A DNA stretch of 64,000 nucleotides from Linyphia triangularis (GCA_963978545.1 OZ021722.1:5971201-6035200); one strand, 5' to 3'; counted from the stretch's first letter, positions 1 to 11,502 are shown. Notes: a model not told the origin generated them from the sequence alone. Numbers and translations: made by a program.

Positions 1-419
1 AGACCAATGATAGGAAAATGTAATTTGCTTAACAATATATATTTTTAAATAGAAATGTAAGAACGAAACTTTGAAAAAACTTTTTATGTAAAAGTAACTT
101 GTACGAATTTTTATATTTGTAATTAATTTTAAAGTAGATACTCTTAAGTTGAAATGTGTGAAAAATTAAGAGATGGACAAGCATAGAATATTTTAAAGGA
201 ATAGAATTGTATTAAATATACTTTAAAATTTTTTAAATTGAAAGTTTTGTTTTTATCAAAAAAATTTCTGGTGTAGAGTCTTTAAAAGAATTTAAAAAAA
301 AAAAAAAAATAACATTACATCAAAAATACATTAACAACGTTTCTTTTTTTAAATATTTTTTTGTATATGTACTTCATAAAGTGCTCTGATAAATACTCTT
401 TTACGTGTAATCAATTGTA
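1..419. other. AT-rich sequence, nothing recognised
   Basis: Long A/T runs, including an A tract at about 294-309. No open frame, RNA gene or repeat seen elsewhere in the window could be recognised. Confidence 0.6.
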
Positions 420-464
420 AAAGTTAATTGAAAACCAATTAAATAATTTATATTTCTGCCCCTC

Positions 465-660
465 CTGGGAAATATTTTGCCCGTCCTACATACTTTGGCT
501 GGCTACGGGCCTGAATCAAAGGACGTTCAAGCATTCCACCTTTCAGACGTTTGACATCATTTCGAATCCTGAAAATAGATTAATCAAAGTCGGAATAGTT
601 TACATTGTCTATGCTTTCCTTTTTTAACATTCATACAAAATTTCAGAGTCGTATAGGTGT
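465..660 (+). repeat. Fragment related to K-family internal region
   Basis: The stretch from about 522 (cagacgtttgacatcatttc) through AATAGATTAATCAAAGTCGG resembles the part of K copies just after their head, for example 22564-22625 and 49780-49845. The K head itself is missing, so this is a decayed or truncated piece. Similarity was judged by eye. Confidence 0.45.
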
Positions 661-1310
661 GTTAAAAACCGTCCCACCGTTTGCTTTTTTATGCATGGTG
701 GGATATATTTTAATCTACCTGGAAAAGTTGAAGTTATTCATAGTCATACAGTTGAATTTTTTTATTTAAAGTTTTTCATTCCGTTGGCAAAGCTATGCTC
801 CAACGGTAAATGCGTAAATAAATGAGGAAAAAAAACCCAAACTTTTGCAAATCAAAACGCTTCAGTAAGTTGTACGTGCTGCTATTATTAAGGTTTGCGC
901 TTTGTGTGATGGAGTAAATTTTTGTCTTTCATAACGGTACGCGTTGTTTCTTTTCTTAAAAATTTATTATGAGTGAATAAATTGTTCTATAACAAAAAAA
1001 AATTATTATTGTTATTTGATGTTTCATACTAATTTTGATGCTGTGAAGTGATGGGGTTGTATGTATCCCACCATGTAAGTTATTAGAAATAAATAAAAAA
1101 TTATTAATTAACTCATTTATTAATTTGTAAGCTTATAGATTTATTATTTGCTGTTTATAACAAGTTCTTTTTCTTTGTGCTGTACTATCTGCAAAGTTCC
1201 ACTTTGTTTTGGTGAAAAATTGTGTTTCTATTAATGTCATTTAAATCCTTAGTTGCATGGTGGGATTATAGATGTCCCACCCTGTAAAAAGGACTTATTG
1301 AAATATTATT
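661..1310. other. Unclassified AT-rich stretch with repeated CCCACC motifs
   Basis: Three places carry the same G/C-rich word in otherwise AT-rich DNA: gtcccaccg / gcatggtggga at 671-701, tcccaccatg at 1066-1075, and gcatggtggga / gtcccaccctg at 1255-1283. The motif occurs in both orientations, as subterminal motifs of DNA transposons often do, but no clear terminal inverted repeat was found. Confidence 0.35.
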
Positions 1311-1336
1311 TTTTACTTATTTTGATTAATGTTTTA

Positions 1337-2258
1337 TCTATAATAATAAAACAAGCTGTGTGTCTGTCTGTGGATCTATAGAAACCTACTTAAAATTGGA
1401 GTAGAGCTCTGAAATTTTCAGCATAAGTAGTTTTGGCCGTCTAATTTTATGCATCACTAACAGAATGTGAAAATTTTAATTAGTTCTTTTTTAATTAATT
1501 TTTTTAATTAATTAATAAATATATGTTACAAAACGATATCTAATATGGCTACAGCTCTGAAATTTTCAACGTAAGTAGTTTTGGCCTTTTAATCGGACTT
1601 TTAAAAAACAGAAATTTAAATTTTTATTTTGTTTTTTTTAATTTTTTTTTTAAATTAATTAATAAACATTTTACAAAACGACTACTAATAGGGCTACAGG
1701 TCTGAAATTTTCAACATAATTAGTTTTGGACTTCTAATTCTATACATCACAAACAGAACGTTAAAATTTTAATTAGTTCTTTTTTAATTAATTAATAAAT
1801 ATGTTACAAAACGATATCTAATAGGGCTACAGATCTGAAATTTTCAACATAAGTAGTTTTGGCCTTTTAAAAAACAGAATTTTAAATTTTTATTTTGTTC
1901 ATTTTTAATTAATTAATTTATATATTACAAAACTATTTCAAATAGGGCTACGGCTTTGAAACTTTCAAAATAAATAGTTGTGGCCTTCTAATTGGACTTT
2001 TGAAGAACAGATTTTTTTTAAAAATTAATTAACAAATATTTTACAAAATGATTTGTAATTCGGCTACATTTCTGAAATTTTCAACACAAGTAGTTATGGC
2101 CTTCTAATTGGAGTAGCGATTGAACCTTCCTGCGAGCGAAGCGCCAAAAACTGGGTTCTATACACGAATGACAGATTTACGCAATGCGAGGCCTCACATC
2201 TAGCTAAAATATTGCGCATGTTAAAATTTCGTAGCGAAGCACGGGTATTTAGCTAGTA
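1337..2258 (-). mobile_element. K-family element (subtype a), minus strand
   Basis: Read on the minus strand it starts at 2258 with the K head TACTAGCTAAATACCCGTGC followed by TTCGCTACGAAATTT. It ends near 1337 with a short CA-rich stretch and TTTTATTATTATAGAT. The interior has about six degenerate tandem units, each containing tctgaaattttcaacataag. Their spacing shrinks from 148 to about 116 bp (tags near 1411, 1559, 1704, 1837, 1958, 2074). The same head, units and tail occur inverted at 31323-32402. It has no coding capacity. The head and variable-length interior suggest a non-autonomous retroelement, but the class is not proven. Confidence 0.7.
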
Positions 2259-4019
2259 TTTTTATAATCAAACGAATGGTTTTTTCCCCCCCATTCTTTA
2301 TAGTAGAAAAATTCTGCTTAACTATGGTTTTTATTTTCTTTAAAATCGAGTGCCTCAAAGAGTTATATTATAATGGCAAAGTTTAGATTTCGTTAATATA
2401 TTTAAGCATTGCACTTGAGAAATTACTTTCCTTTGTATCAAAGAGAAATCATATACATAAAATTGAAGGGCCCTAACAGGAATGACGTAATATTTGCTTC
2501 GCTATACGCCACAGTCTATTAAGAAGCCTACTCAAGTTCAAAAACAGTTTTCTTTATTTAAAAACTTTTAATTACAAAAGATTTCAAATTCATTTTTTTT
2601 TTTCGTTCGCAAGGAAATTTTCATGCTAGTATTATAGTATTTCTTATTAAAATAGAGCTATACAATGAAGTTTTGGATTTGAATTAACGAAATTCAGTTA
2701 ATGTTGAAATAGCAAATTTTCTATGTACCTTTTCTAAGAAAATAAGGTAGCACAGATAATATTTTGAATTTATATCTGAATATTATATAAACCTACTTAG
2801 ACATTTGGATAATATCTTGGCTTATTTTTAAAAAATTTCATAAGGAAAAACACCCAAAATGTGTGACAATTACATTTGTTTTAGAAGAAATAATAATAAT
2901 AAAAAAAAAAAAAAAAAAAAAAAAAATGCTAAATATATGATAAAAATTTCATATCAAATGTAATGCTATTAGTCATTTTTTCAAAAGGCACATCAAAGTT
3001 TTAAAAACGTCATTTTGAGATAAATGATTTTTTTTTTTATGTGAAATTGTGGCATGGTAAGCATGTGTTATTATTATTTTTTTTTTAAATGAATTTTTCT
3101 TTGGAACTATAAGGAATACAGACCAAAAATAAATGCTATAAAAGGATCAGAATAGTTTGAGTTTTAAAATGCATGCAAAAACTACGAAAGCAATTATTTT
3201 GATATTTTTAGCTTACTAAACTTTTCACCAACTTTTTGTACGTCTTAATGCTTGAAATTCACTAAAAAGATTTTTAAGAAAATTAAAATATGTATAATAG
3301 AAACCCTATTTGCATATTTTTAAAATATAGATTGCAGAACATTGAATACAGTAGAACATTTCTCTGGAATACTGTGAACGTAAAAAAAAAATGGCGAGAC
3401 TACATGTATACTAATTCGTTAATGAAATTTGAAAAATATTAAAAGGGTACGAAATAAGAGAAGACAATATCCACGTTATTTTAAAGAATATAAATTTTTT
3501 AGGAGGATAAAAACAAAAATTATCTCTCGCAACGGGAGAATGGAAGTTATAAGTCGGTAATGTAGAAGAAACGAAATAGCTCTAAGAAGGAATTTGATAT
3601 AGAAAATATTTTGCTGGGAGCGTTGTTTAGGTTTTTTTTTTTTTTTTTCTCGAAACGTACGACTCATTTGATAGAATTTGTTTGAAAAAGAAAAACGGAG
3701 TGAAATGAAATGCCATTTTCTACATCCACTCTGAATTCAGGACGTGATTTATTTACATTTGGATGTCTTAGTGGATTTTAAGGTTGTTTTTTTGTGTGTG
3801 TGTGTCGAATTGTTTGTTCTCTCTTTGAAGAAAATTGTAAAAGGGTCGAACTTTTAAAGTCTTTTTCTATTAACATCAAGTGTTTGTCCGTGGGAAATAA
3901 AAGAGAGTAAAGATGTTTGAAATATTTAAACACTATTTACTTCACTTAGTATGTAATTACTTGTTACTTAATTTAAGAACAATTACGTACGAATCTGTTT
4001 CCTTTCAAGAATAAAATTA
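2259..4019. other. Featureless AT-rich stretch
   Basis: Contains an A tract at about 2900-2926 and a T tract at about 3632-3648. A 63-codon minus-strand frame at 3476-3667 is driven by the T tract (Lys run) and has no recognisable domain. Nothing else seen. Confidence 0.55.
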
Positions 4020-4225
4020 ATTTTAATAATATAACATATAAAAACAAAATTTTTATTGTATATCCTTTATATGTATTGTCATTTTTTATGTTTATTAGCA
4101 TAGCGTCGATTCTCTTGTCAGCGTGTGCTGGTATTTGCATAAAATTTTAAATAGTAAAAATATATCAGCAGCATAAGAGAAAAACTATGTTTCAAAATTT
4201 ATTTATTAAAAATTAATGTGAATTA
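4020..4225 (+). repeat. C-family fragment
   Basis: Begins with the C terminus word tatcctttatatgtattg and continues through gtcagcgtgtgctggtatttgc to aaaatttatttattaaaaat. This matches the left part of the C copies at 18420-18600 and 30110-30300. The right part with the TTTTAGTGACA core is missing. Confidence 0.6.
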
Positions 4226-4810
4226 ATGCGTTTTTTTTTTATTTTTTATTGTTTTTTTTTAAATTTTGTATTTTAGCAAAAATCGCTGTTATGCAATTTT
4301 AAACGAAAATCAAACTAACTCTTTTATCATCATTTGATATAATTTCGCAGTATTTGATTTAATCTTTCATACATCATTCGTATCACATATAATTTGATAA
4401 TTTTGGACGTTTTTTTAAAAAAAAAAATTGGTTTTGACCAATTTTAGATGAAAATCATACTAACCCTTTTTCCCTTCACTTTTTATGAAATCCCCAAATA
4501 GAAATCTATTCTTGTCCCCACTTTTCAACATCATTTATCCATCTGAGGGTTAAGGGCGAGTATATAGGTATTTTGATCCCCAGTTTTTTCAGCAATACAC
4601 AACATTTTTAAATTTATAAATACAATTTAAAATATTTTTTATTAGAATGATATATTCGAAACCTATTGAAGACAAAATAAATAAAAAAAACAATTTTGAA
4701 AAATTATCTATTTGAATCAGAAATATAATTCAGAAATTCTTGCAGGAAAACAGCTGTATAATTTGCCCATTTTCTGGACACTCGGAAAGTGATACTTGCT
4801 TTAATAATTT
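4226..4810. other. Unrecognised AT-rich stretch
   Basis: No repeat family or frame could be assigned. A short phrase, aaaatcatactaaccctttt, occurs twice in variant form (4309-4324 and 4449-4470), suggesting an old local duplication. Confidence 0.4.
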
Positions 4811-5531
4811 TTAAAGTATACGTATAGGCTTCAAATCGCAAAACTCGCAAAAATCAGGGAAGATTTGTAAGGCCGTAAAAAACAAAAGCAATACAAAAGA
4901 AGGAAACCCTATGATGGAAGAGCATACAAAAAAGGAAATATATAATAATTAGTATAATAATAACAGTTTTTTATATAAAAAAATACTTTTTCAAAAGTTA
5001 TTCTCAGATTGTAGTTTTTTCTATTTTGCATTTGATTCAAACAGTAATAATTCCAGTATAAATAATATTTTTTGAAATTTGTTTTTTGCTATATAATCTG
5101 CATACAATGTTTAATGTTTTGACCCTAAATACTAAGTGATTTGTAAATAAATATTTTTTTAATTGAATTTTAAAGATAAGTTTTTGTATAAAAAAACTTG
5201 GATTTTTCTAATATATTCAGTTAAAGCAAGATATCACAAAATATACACACTGTAAAATTCTGTTAATAGGGTCAAAACATAGAGCAGGGTATTCCGCATT
5301 ATTGAAGACCAAAATTGTATCTGTGGATGAATTAGAATTTTTGTCATTGCCGTTCGAAATTAGCCTAATTAGTTGATTAAATTGTATTAATTATTAAAAT
5401 TAAAGAAATGAAAAAATAAATAAAAAATTATTGGAAACAGTTTAACAAATAATGTACTTTTCAAGTTGCAAAGGTCTAATTTTTAAATTGAAAATTAAAA
5501 AAATATTTTGAAACCTATACGTATACCTTAA
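4811..5531 (+). mobile_element. E-family TTAA element, copy 1
   Basis: Bounded by TTAA at 4811-4814 and 5528-5531. Inside these are terminal inverted repeats: AGTATACGTATAGGCTTCAAA on the left and, inverted, GGTATACGTATAGGTTTCAAA on the right. A second copy lies inverted at 54324-55058 and aligns over its full length, including the internal phrase ttttgaccctaaatactaag. TTAA target duplication is the hallmark of piggyBac and Kolobok superfamilies. No transposase frame is present, so this is a non-autonomous element of one of those classes. Confidence 0.72.
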
Positions 5532-6054
5532 GGTAAAAATCACACTAAAAAAAGATTCCGTTCCAGTGATTTCAAGAAATGAAATTTCTCCTGTCGTCAG
5601 AGCAAATGCAAAATGGGAAAGAAACATGGTTCGGTGGTTCTGCTTCCTAAGAAACGTAAATCATGGCTGCGATTGTAGGAAGGAAGAGCGATATTTCGCT
5701 GCTGTTTTTGTCTTTAGTGTCCAATACAGCGGAGACTGAGATTCTAGTTTTTAATGCAATTTTTTTTTTTTTTTTCTTTTTCGTTTTATTATGTCTTGGG
5801 AGCAAGTGTGTTAGTGCTCAAAATGGCAATGACCGGACTATGAATAGTTACTTGAATGATCTTGATTTCTTATAATTGAAAATAAAAATTCATTTAAACG
5901 TATTTCTTAATGATTGGAAATTCGAAATGTTAGTTTCAGTTAAAATAGGAGATACAAAACTTTTAAGAAATGTTCCGTTCATGAAACTTGACAAACTTTC
6001 TTTATTTGTCATGAGAATAAAAAAAAAAAAAAGTCAATAAAAATATCTAGCATA
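5532..6054. other. Unrecognised stretch
   Basis: A 70-codon plus-strand frame at 5663-5875 contains a Phe run from the T tract at 5760-5776 and a short hydrophobic segment. It has no recognisable domain, splice context or homologous copy here. I do not call it a gene. Confidence 0.45.
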
Positions 6055-6632
6055 GAAGGGTATTTTGAGGGAGCTTGAGGAGGGGTGGGGATGTTATTTT
6101 TTTTTTTTTTTTAAAAATTGTGCATTAATTTGGTATAACCCAGACATGTGACACATGTTTGTGAAGTAATTTTTGACGCTGTGTCGCATGAAAAAATAGC
6201 AAGTAGATATAACTATCCTATAAAAAGTTAGACAATTTTATAGGCGAAAATACATGTAAAAGTGCATCTTATTTCATTACTATTCTTTATCCCTTATACT
6301 TTTGTTTACTCACTATTTCACTTATTCACTACTACTTAGTTATTTTATTACTAACTGGAACTTTTTTATTAAATTTGGGATGTTTATTAAAATTTTCCAC
6401 TCGGTTTTGGTTCATTGCATGTATTTCTATACTACATGTATTTTCATTTATAAAATGGATTTCAATTTTTTTTTTTTAACGCTTAACATCGTATTGCTTT
6501 TTTTCCGTTCGATTCAACGTCAAAAAATACTTTATAAACATGTGTCACATACCTGGGTTATACCAAAATTAATGGTAGTGGGGAGAGGTTTAAAAAAATA
6601 AAAAAACATCGCCATGCTCCACAACCCTAAAT
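6055..6632. mobile_element. F: foldback MITE
   Basis: The two ends are inverted copies of each other over more than 100 bp. The left arm reads ggtataacccagacatgtga then cacatgttt near 6132-6165. The right arm carries its complement near 6538-6565 (tgtcacatacctgggttata). The outer tips are gaggggtggggatgtta (left) and, complemented, gtggagcatggcgatgttt (right). The interior is AT-rich with no transposase. A single copy in the window, so boundaries are approximate. Confidence 0.65.

Positions 6633-6669
<37 letters not shown>
6633..6669. repeat. Poly-A tract
   Basis: Uninterrupted run of about 37 A directly after the right tip of foldback F. Confidence 0.9.
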
Positions 6670-6672
<3 letters not shown>

Positions 6673-7374
6673 GAAATGTTTTGTAGTAAAGTTATGACAT
6701 TCCAGAAATGTGTGCGTTAGTTTTTTGCGTCAATCAACAATTACTTTTTTTTTCTGTAAAATTTAGATTTAATTGAAGCATTTACTAATTTGTCACAATT
6801 CATTTCTTTATTCTTTCATATTGCAAACAAAAATTGTATCGACAAAATTTCTTTATGATCACCCTGTTCAAGCAATCCATTAACTAATTATAACGTTTTA
6901 TTAGGGATTTTTTTCTGTTAAATATTATTACTATTTTAGTTAACAAAAAAGAAAAAAGCTTTACGGAATTCAATTTTGAAAAGCTTTATTTGTAATTGCG
7001 ATGAAAAATGCTTTCAGAATTATTAAATTCTCGTACGGCAGCGATAAAACCAGCCTTATTTTTTACGAAATGAGATTTAACATAACAATGGTTTATCAAT
7101 CAAGTAATTGCAATCCAAATGCAGACTGCTTAGTTAGAGTTTTGAAAATTAGAAGAGTAGCTAGCAGAGACAAGTTTTTATTACGTACTTTCATGACATG
7201 AAATATAATAACATCTTACAAAAAAAACAAGTTTTTTATACATAAATCTTTTATATGCATTTCAAATTTTGACCACCACGAAGAAGACATCCATTCCGAA
7301 CTAGCTTTTTCTATTACTAACTTTTATTTTTGTCCCCAACACTTGATTGAATACATTGCCAACCACTACGAGTC
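6670..7374. other. Unrecognised AT-rich stretch
   Basis: A 66-codon plus-strand frame at 7001-7201 has no recognisable domain and no supporting context. No repeat family could be assigned. Confidence 0.4.
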
Positions 7375-7805
7375 GGGTGTAAAAGCGGCCTTTTAGTGAC
7401 AGACTCTAAACTTGATAGATAGCATTGTCATGAACACAGAGTCTATCTGCCAAATTTCAACTCGAATGGATGAAGTAAGTGGGTTAATTAGTCATCCGAA
7501 GTAATAATAGTTGCGTGTGTAAGGCGATCGTTTAGAAATAGTGACGCATTCTAAAATTGGGGATAATGCATCCCTATCGACAACGAATATGTGTCAAATT
7601 TCGGACGGAAAATGGGTTTACTAGTATTCCAAAGCAATATCGGAAGCGTGTGCAAAATCGGTCTTTTAGTGATAGTCACAGCTCCCAAAACTTGATATAT
7701 TCAATGTCGATGACAATGCATTCTATTTGTCAAGTGCCAGCTTGATTGGTTGACGGCAAGTGGTTTAATTTGGCCTCCGCAGATTTGCACGATAGCCACA
7801 CTCAC
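7375..7805 (+). repeat. C-family fragment with degenerate tandem core
   Basis: Three loosely similar units of about 130-150 bp follow each other, starting near 7380, 7515 and 7650. Each has a version of taaaagcggccttttagtga, then cattgtcatcgaca, then a gtcaagtttc-like phrase. The last unit runs into ggcctccgcagatttgc, as in other C copies. Most C copies have one such core, so this copy has an expanded or rearranged core. Confidence 0.6.
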
Positions 7806-8035
7806 TCAAAGAAATAGAAATGATTTAAAAATTGTCTTTAAAATGTTATTCGTACATTCATTTTGAAGAAGAAGAAGAAAAAAAATATAGCAGTATTTCG
7901 TGAAGTTGTTTCTGCTACTAACCCGACCGTATGGTGCTTTTACTATCAATTTCCATATATTACACATAGTATTACATTGAGTCATTTTTTTTTTTTTTTA
8001 ATTTCTACTCGTTTTGAATGTACTGAGTTAAAAAA

Positions 8036-8335
8036 AAAAATATGTGAGCGTGTCTGCATGTGGTCAGTAAAAATCTCGAACTGATTGACCTACGATGTTC
8101 GTATTTTGTATACAGGTTAGAGGTGGTCTAGGAACCTGTCTTTGAAGTTTTGGTCAAAGTTGCGCATGCGCATAAGGTAGCTGACATTGAAAATTTCATG
8201 TTTTTTAGCAATTGTCAAAAAACGCCTAAGAATTTTGTTTAAAATCGCCGCAGTAAACATGCCATATACTGATACCAGTTCAGCCAAATACAACTATATA
8301 AAACCAGAATTGATAAATGACTTGCCAATTCAAAA
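8036..8335 (+). repeat. A-family fragment
   Basis: Central part of the A repeat: gtggtcagtaaaaatctcga, then gacctacgatgttcg, then the palindromic TGCGCATGCGCA at about 8161-8172, then ataaggtagctgacattg and agcaattgtcaaaaaacg. Both ends of the repeat are missing. Confidence 0.7.
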
Positions 8336-9064
8336 TGTAAGATCTTCGGATGAATAGTTTATTAAAGGGGGTCTTTTTTTTATTATTGTAAAAAATAATA
8401 ACCATATTTCTTAATAAAATGACCTAAAAATTATGTTTCTATCATTAATAGAACTAAAAATACTTGAGTTTTTGCTGCATGACAACTGTGGCTCGGACGA
8501 GCTATATTGAAACTTTTGAACTGTTCTTCTCGGTGATGGTCTCTTTTTTTAAAGTTTAAATGTATATTATAACTTAAAAACTACTTGTTATAAATAGAGT
8601 AAACTTTCCAAGTTTATTTTTCATAAATATTTCTTTAATTTGTTTTCAGGAATTGTGTATTTTGATTTGACTTTTAAAAAAAGTTTTTGGAACTTAGCAT
8701 ACTATGAATTATATATAGTTTTTCCATAAAATATTTTTTAATATTTTTTTATTGTTTTTTAAATGTTTTATTATTGAAAATCATGATATAAATTATAAGA
8801 AGTAATTTAATGCAAAAATGGAGTGATTTTTTTTTTTTTTTTTAAATATATCAAAATTAAAAAATGTAAAAATATTTAAGTTTTAGTCGAAATTTTTAAA
8901 AATAATTATTGATAAAATAAAGTTGATGGCTGATCAAAATTTATGAGCCTTCAGAAAACTTGAAGAACTTAAAATTTCAGAATAGTATATAATTTCTCTA
9001 ATGAACTTCTAAAAAATTAATTCCTCTAAATCTTCTTAAAGGCGCCAGCTGCGTATTCATAAAT
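8336..9064. other. Unrecognised AT-rich stretch
   Basis: T tract at 8827-8843. No coding frame longer than about 60 codons and no assignable repeat. Confidence 0.45.
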
Positions 9065-9205
9065 ACATCTCACATGATAGTTGCATGGTTAGTGTTCTGG
9101 CCTCGTATGCCAAAGGTGCTTTGATTGAATCACTGGTTGGATATGGATGTTCGTTGTGGCTCGAAAGTAACGTTAAGCTGTAGGTATATATATTTAAGGG
9201 GTGAA
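9065..9205 (+). mobile_element. S2: tRNA-derived SINE fragment
   Basis: gttgcatggttagtgttctg has the layout of a tRNA A box and is followed 30-40 bp later by a degenerate B box (tttgattgaatcac). The same order with a better B box (gtgttcgaatctt) occurs at 16995-17110, including the shared catggatattc / atatggatgttcg and gctgtagg phrases. It cannot fold as a functional tRNA. It is inferred to be a decayed RNA polymerase III-type SINE of a different family from S1. Confidence 0.55.
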
Positions 9206-9945
9206 TTTAAGGGGTTACCTTTTCAAAATTTTTAAAAATATCGATATTCTGTTTATCAAGTGTTTATAATCTTTTAACTCTTCTTTTTATGTTAGAAAAA
9301 GTTTGAGCTAATTCACTAACTGCAATTGCATACGAATTATATTTTTAATATAGAATTTAGAATAGTTCTAATTGCGCCCTTAATGTTTCGAGTGCATTTT
9401 TCTCAGTTCGTGATTTTTTGGAATTCTCACCTTACTCAAAACGCTAATATATATTAAATGACTTGACTAATTTTTTTTGTGTTATTCTAAAGATCTATTT
9501 GATAAAAATAAACATGCGTTTTTGAATAAAATATAAACTTTTTTTGCAAATTTATGTGTTGAAAAATATCCTTTTTTATGATTTTTGGACCTATAGGTAC
9601 AGTATTTATTGTTTTTCTCCAAAACTATTATACTTATTCAAAATCTGATGCCTAAAAATTTAAAGTACATTATTAGGAACATTTTTCAAAACGAAATTAA
9701 AAAGAAGAGAAATTTTGAAAATTTTATGATTTTTTATTTTTTTTTATTTTTAAATTTTGAAAATTTGGAGCACTATGTAAACTTTTTTTTCAATAAAATT
9801 TAGTTTTTGTTTAGTAGTACTTTCAAATATGTAAAAATTATAATCTTAAAGATTTAAATTAAAAAAAATAGTTTTAAGATTTCCAAGTCCCTTAAAGCAT
9901 TTTTCAAAAATATGGATTTGGCCAATTTGGTTGGACTTTTAACTC
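9206..9945. other. Unrecognised AT-rich stretch
   Basis: A 64-codon Phe/Asn-rich plus-strand frame at 9609-9803 is a composition artefact. No repeat or RNA gene seen. Confidence 0.45.
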
Positions 9946-9954
9946 TCCACTCTT

Positions 9955-10600
9955 CTTTCTTCATCTTAGGTGCTACAGCCTAGAGCAAGGCAAGACCGCC
10001 CAAATAAATTTTTGCCATCTTAGTCTATTGGATGCAATGGCTTTCCAGTTTGTGACTCCAACTGTCTTTAGGTCTCTCTCAACGCTATACAGCCACATAT
10101 ACTAAACTCCAACTTAACTTGACATCACTAGAAAATTTATACATACAATACATCTTCACCGTGCTCATAGGCAATTAATCCATTTTAGCGGAGTGACATT
10201 TCTTGCCAAACCTTATAGCCTTTTGGTCTCTACGCTGTGCTGAGTTTCCTAGCGTGATTTTTTTCTAGTGGGACAGGAGAAGAATGAAAAGGGATGATAC
10301 AGTATTCCTGTCCATCCCCGTAGGCTATATAGTTTGGCGAGCATTATGCTTTCCCGCCACCAAAATGTATAAATTGCCTATGAGCACTGTGATGATCTAC
10401 CGTTTAGTGATGTCACCGTCTAGTGATGTAGTGGAGAGCGACCTTTTTTTCTAATTCCGTCTGGTTTAGAGAATGTTACCTTTTTTATCGGATTAAAATC
10501 TTCAGATCAGTAAATGTGTCCCAGCCACCGAATACGGTTGGCTTCAATAACAAGAACTATGTCTGGTTATTTAAATTTTCTATAGATGACGTGGTTGTAT
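9955..10600 (-). pseudogene. LINE reverse-transcriptase C-terminus, broken
   Basis: Read on the minus strand from about 10580, the sequence gives IEANRIRWLGHIY, a stop, then GIRKKGRSPL. After the D element at 10097-10435 it resumes with YSVERDLKTVGVTNWKAIAS and NRLRWQKFIWAVL before a stop near 9980. This order (RLRWLGHV, G-RP/S-W, DV-DLK-LGV-NW, A-DR--WR) is the well-known C-terminal tail of RTE/CR1/Jockey-like retrotransposon polymerases. An in-frame stop and the inserted element make it a dead fragment. No upstream polymerase domain is left. The clade cannot be fixed from the tail alone. Confidence 0.8.
10097..10435. mobile_element. D-family foldback MITE, copy 1 (inside the LINE remnant)
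   Basis: Left end TACTAAACTCCAACTTAACT followed by tgacatcac; right end carries the same sequence inverted in decayed form. The right part contains cctatgagcactgtgatgat, the complement of the left-arm phrase. The loop holds an extra ~80 bp (gtgggacaggagaagaatga and onward) not seen in copies 2 and 3. It interrupts the LINE reading frame, so it inserted after the LINE. Confidence 0.75.
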
Positions 10601-10699
10601 AGGGTGTGTTACAACTCTCCACTCTTTAAAAGAATTCAAACAGAAATCTAATCTTCAATAGAAATCTTTAAAAAAACAAAAAAAACAAAAAAAACTAAT
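10601..10699. other. AT-rich spacer
   Basis: Short spacer before the CpG-rich block, with A-rich runs near 10670-10695. No TATA-like box is convincing. Confidence 0.3.
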
Positions 10700-10714
10700 A
10701 CCCCTAACGTGAGC

Positions 10715-11003
10715 GGGTTCACTGTTTTCTTTTGAAACATTCAAAACTCTATCCAACGACGCACCACCGAACAAAAGTCTTGTCACTCCACAAAAGACGT
10801 TCGGGGAAAGGATCGAAGTATCGTCATCGCATCTTTTTTTTCTCTCCTCCGCTCTTTTCCGTCTCTCTCTCCGATGTAGCGCCGCTCCATTCGCGCATCG
10901 CAACAAAATCGAGTTCTAACTTCTTCCCGTCACTTCGCGATAGGATTCCGAGGTCGAAGGAACTCGCTCTCTTTCTCTCTTCCTTCTTCCATCAGCATCA
11001 CAG
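10715..11003 (+). promoter_or_regulatory. Candidate promoter and non-coding first exon
   Basis: About 290 bp that differ sharply from the surroundings: G+C-richer, with some two dozen CpG sites and long pyrimidine tracts such as ctctctttctctcttccttc. It ends in CATCACAG followed by GTGAGT, a textbook 5' splice site at 11004. No long open frame lies in it, so it would be 5' UTR. Known background: invertebrate first exons are often untranslated and CpG-retaining, and first introns can be tens of kb. Inferred: a plus-strand gene starts here and its coding exons lie outside the window. The exact start site is not visible. It could instead be a chance donor in a low-copy or repeat-derived block. 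Confidence 0.45.
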
Positions 11004-11009
11004 GTGAGT
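11004..11009 (+). promoter_or_regulatory. Consensus 5' splice site GTGAGT
   Basis: CAG|GTGAGT matches the metazoan donor consensus at every key position and sits at the edge of the CpG-rich block. No matching acceptor with coding sequence could be identified in the window. Confidence 0.45.
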
Positions 11010-11334
11010 CTTCTCTCTCTTTTTCTCTCTTCTCTCTCTCTTTCCGTGAATGGTTTTCTCATCATCCTCTCTCTAAGGTACACACTTGACAAAATCCAAG
11101 AATAGGTCAGATGAGTTTTTAGGGTTTTTTTTGCTTTAAAATTTTATCGGGACGGGATTTTTACAAGATAACGGTATCATTTGAAAGCTAAAGAGTTATT
11201 ACGTCCTTTACAATAACTTCAATTTTATGCAGTGCGTAATTTCGCATTCGTTTTAACGAATAAATTTTGAAAAGTAGTTTACCCGTATATTTTGCTGATA
11301 GTCTTTGATTTAATTGTGTTATTATTTATTTTTA

Positions 11335-11502
11335 AATCTTATTTTAGTTACAATACCCGTGTTTTTGATTTTGGCGATTTTTTTTTATTTCAAATGTGAA
11401 AATCGCCAAATGTGTTATACTACAACTGTTCTACTTTTTCTTAAATATAAACTTTTATGTCTTTGAACGGGTACCCAGCAGGCCGGAACTCCGCGTCTAG
11501 TC
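11335..11502 (-). mobile_element. G-family element end in duplication unit 1
   Basis: On the minus strand it starts GACTAGACGCGGAGTTCC and continues to a GGTACCCGTTCAAAGACATA phrase, then tggcgattttcacatttgaa. The matching pieces are 13560-13713 (minus) and 49205-49370 (plus). The GC-rich head in AT-rich DNA is the family signature. Confidence 0.6.

Noticed and set aside
3476..3667. 63-codon minus-strand basic protein
   Set aside because: The basic Lys run comes from a T tract on the plus strand. No domain or second copy was found.
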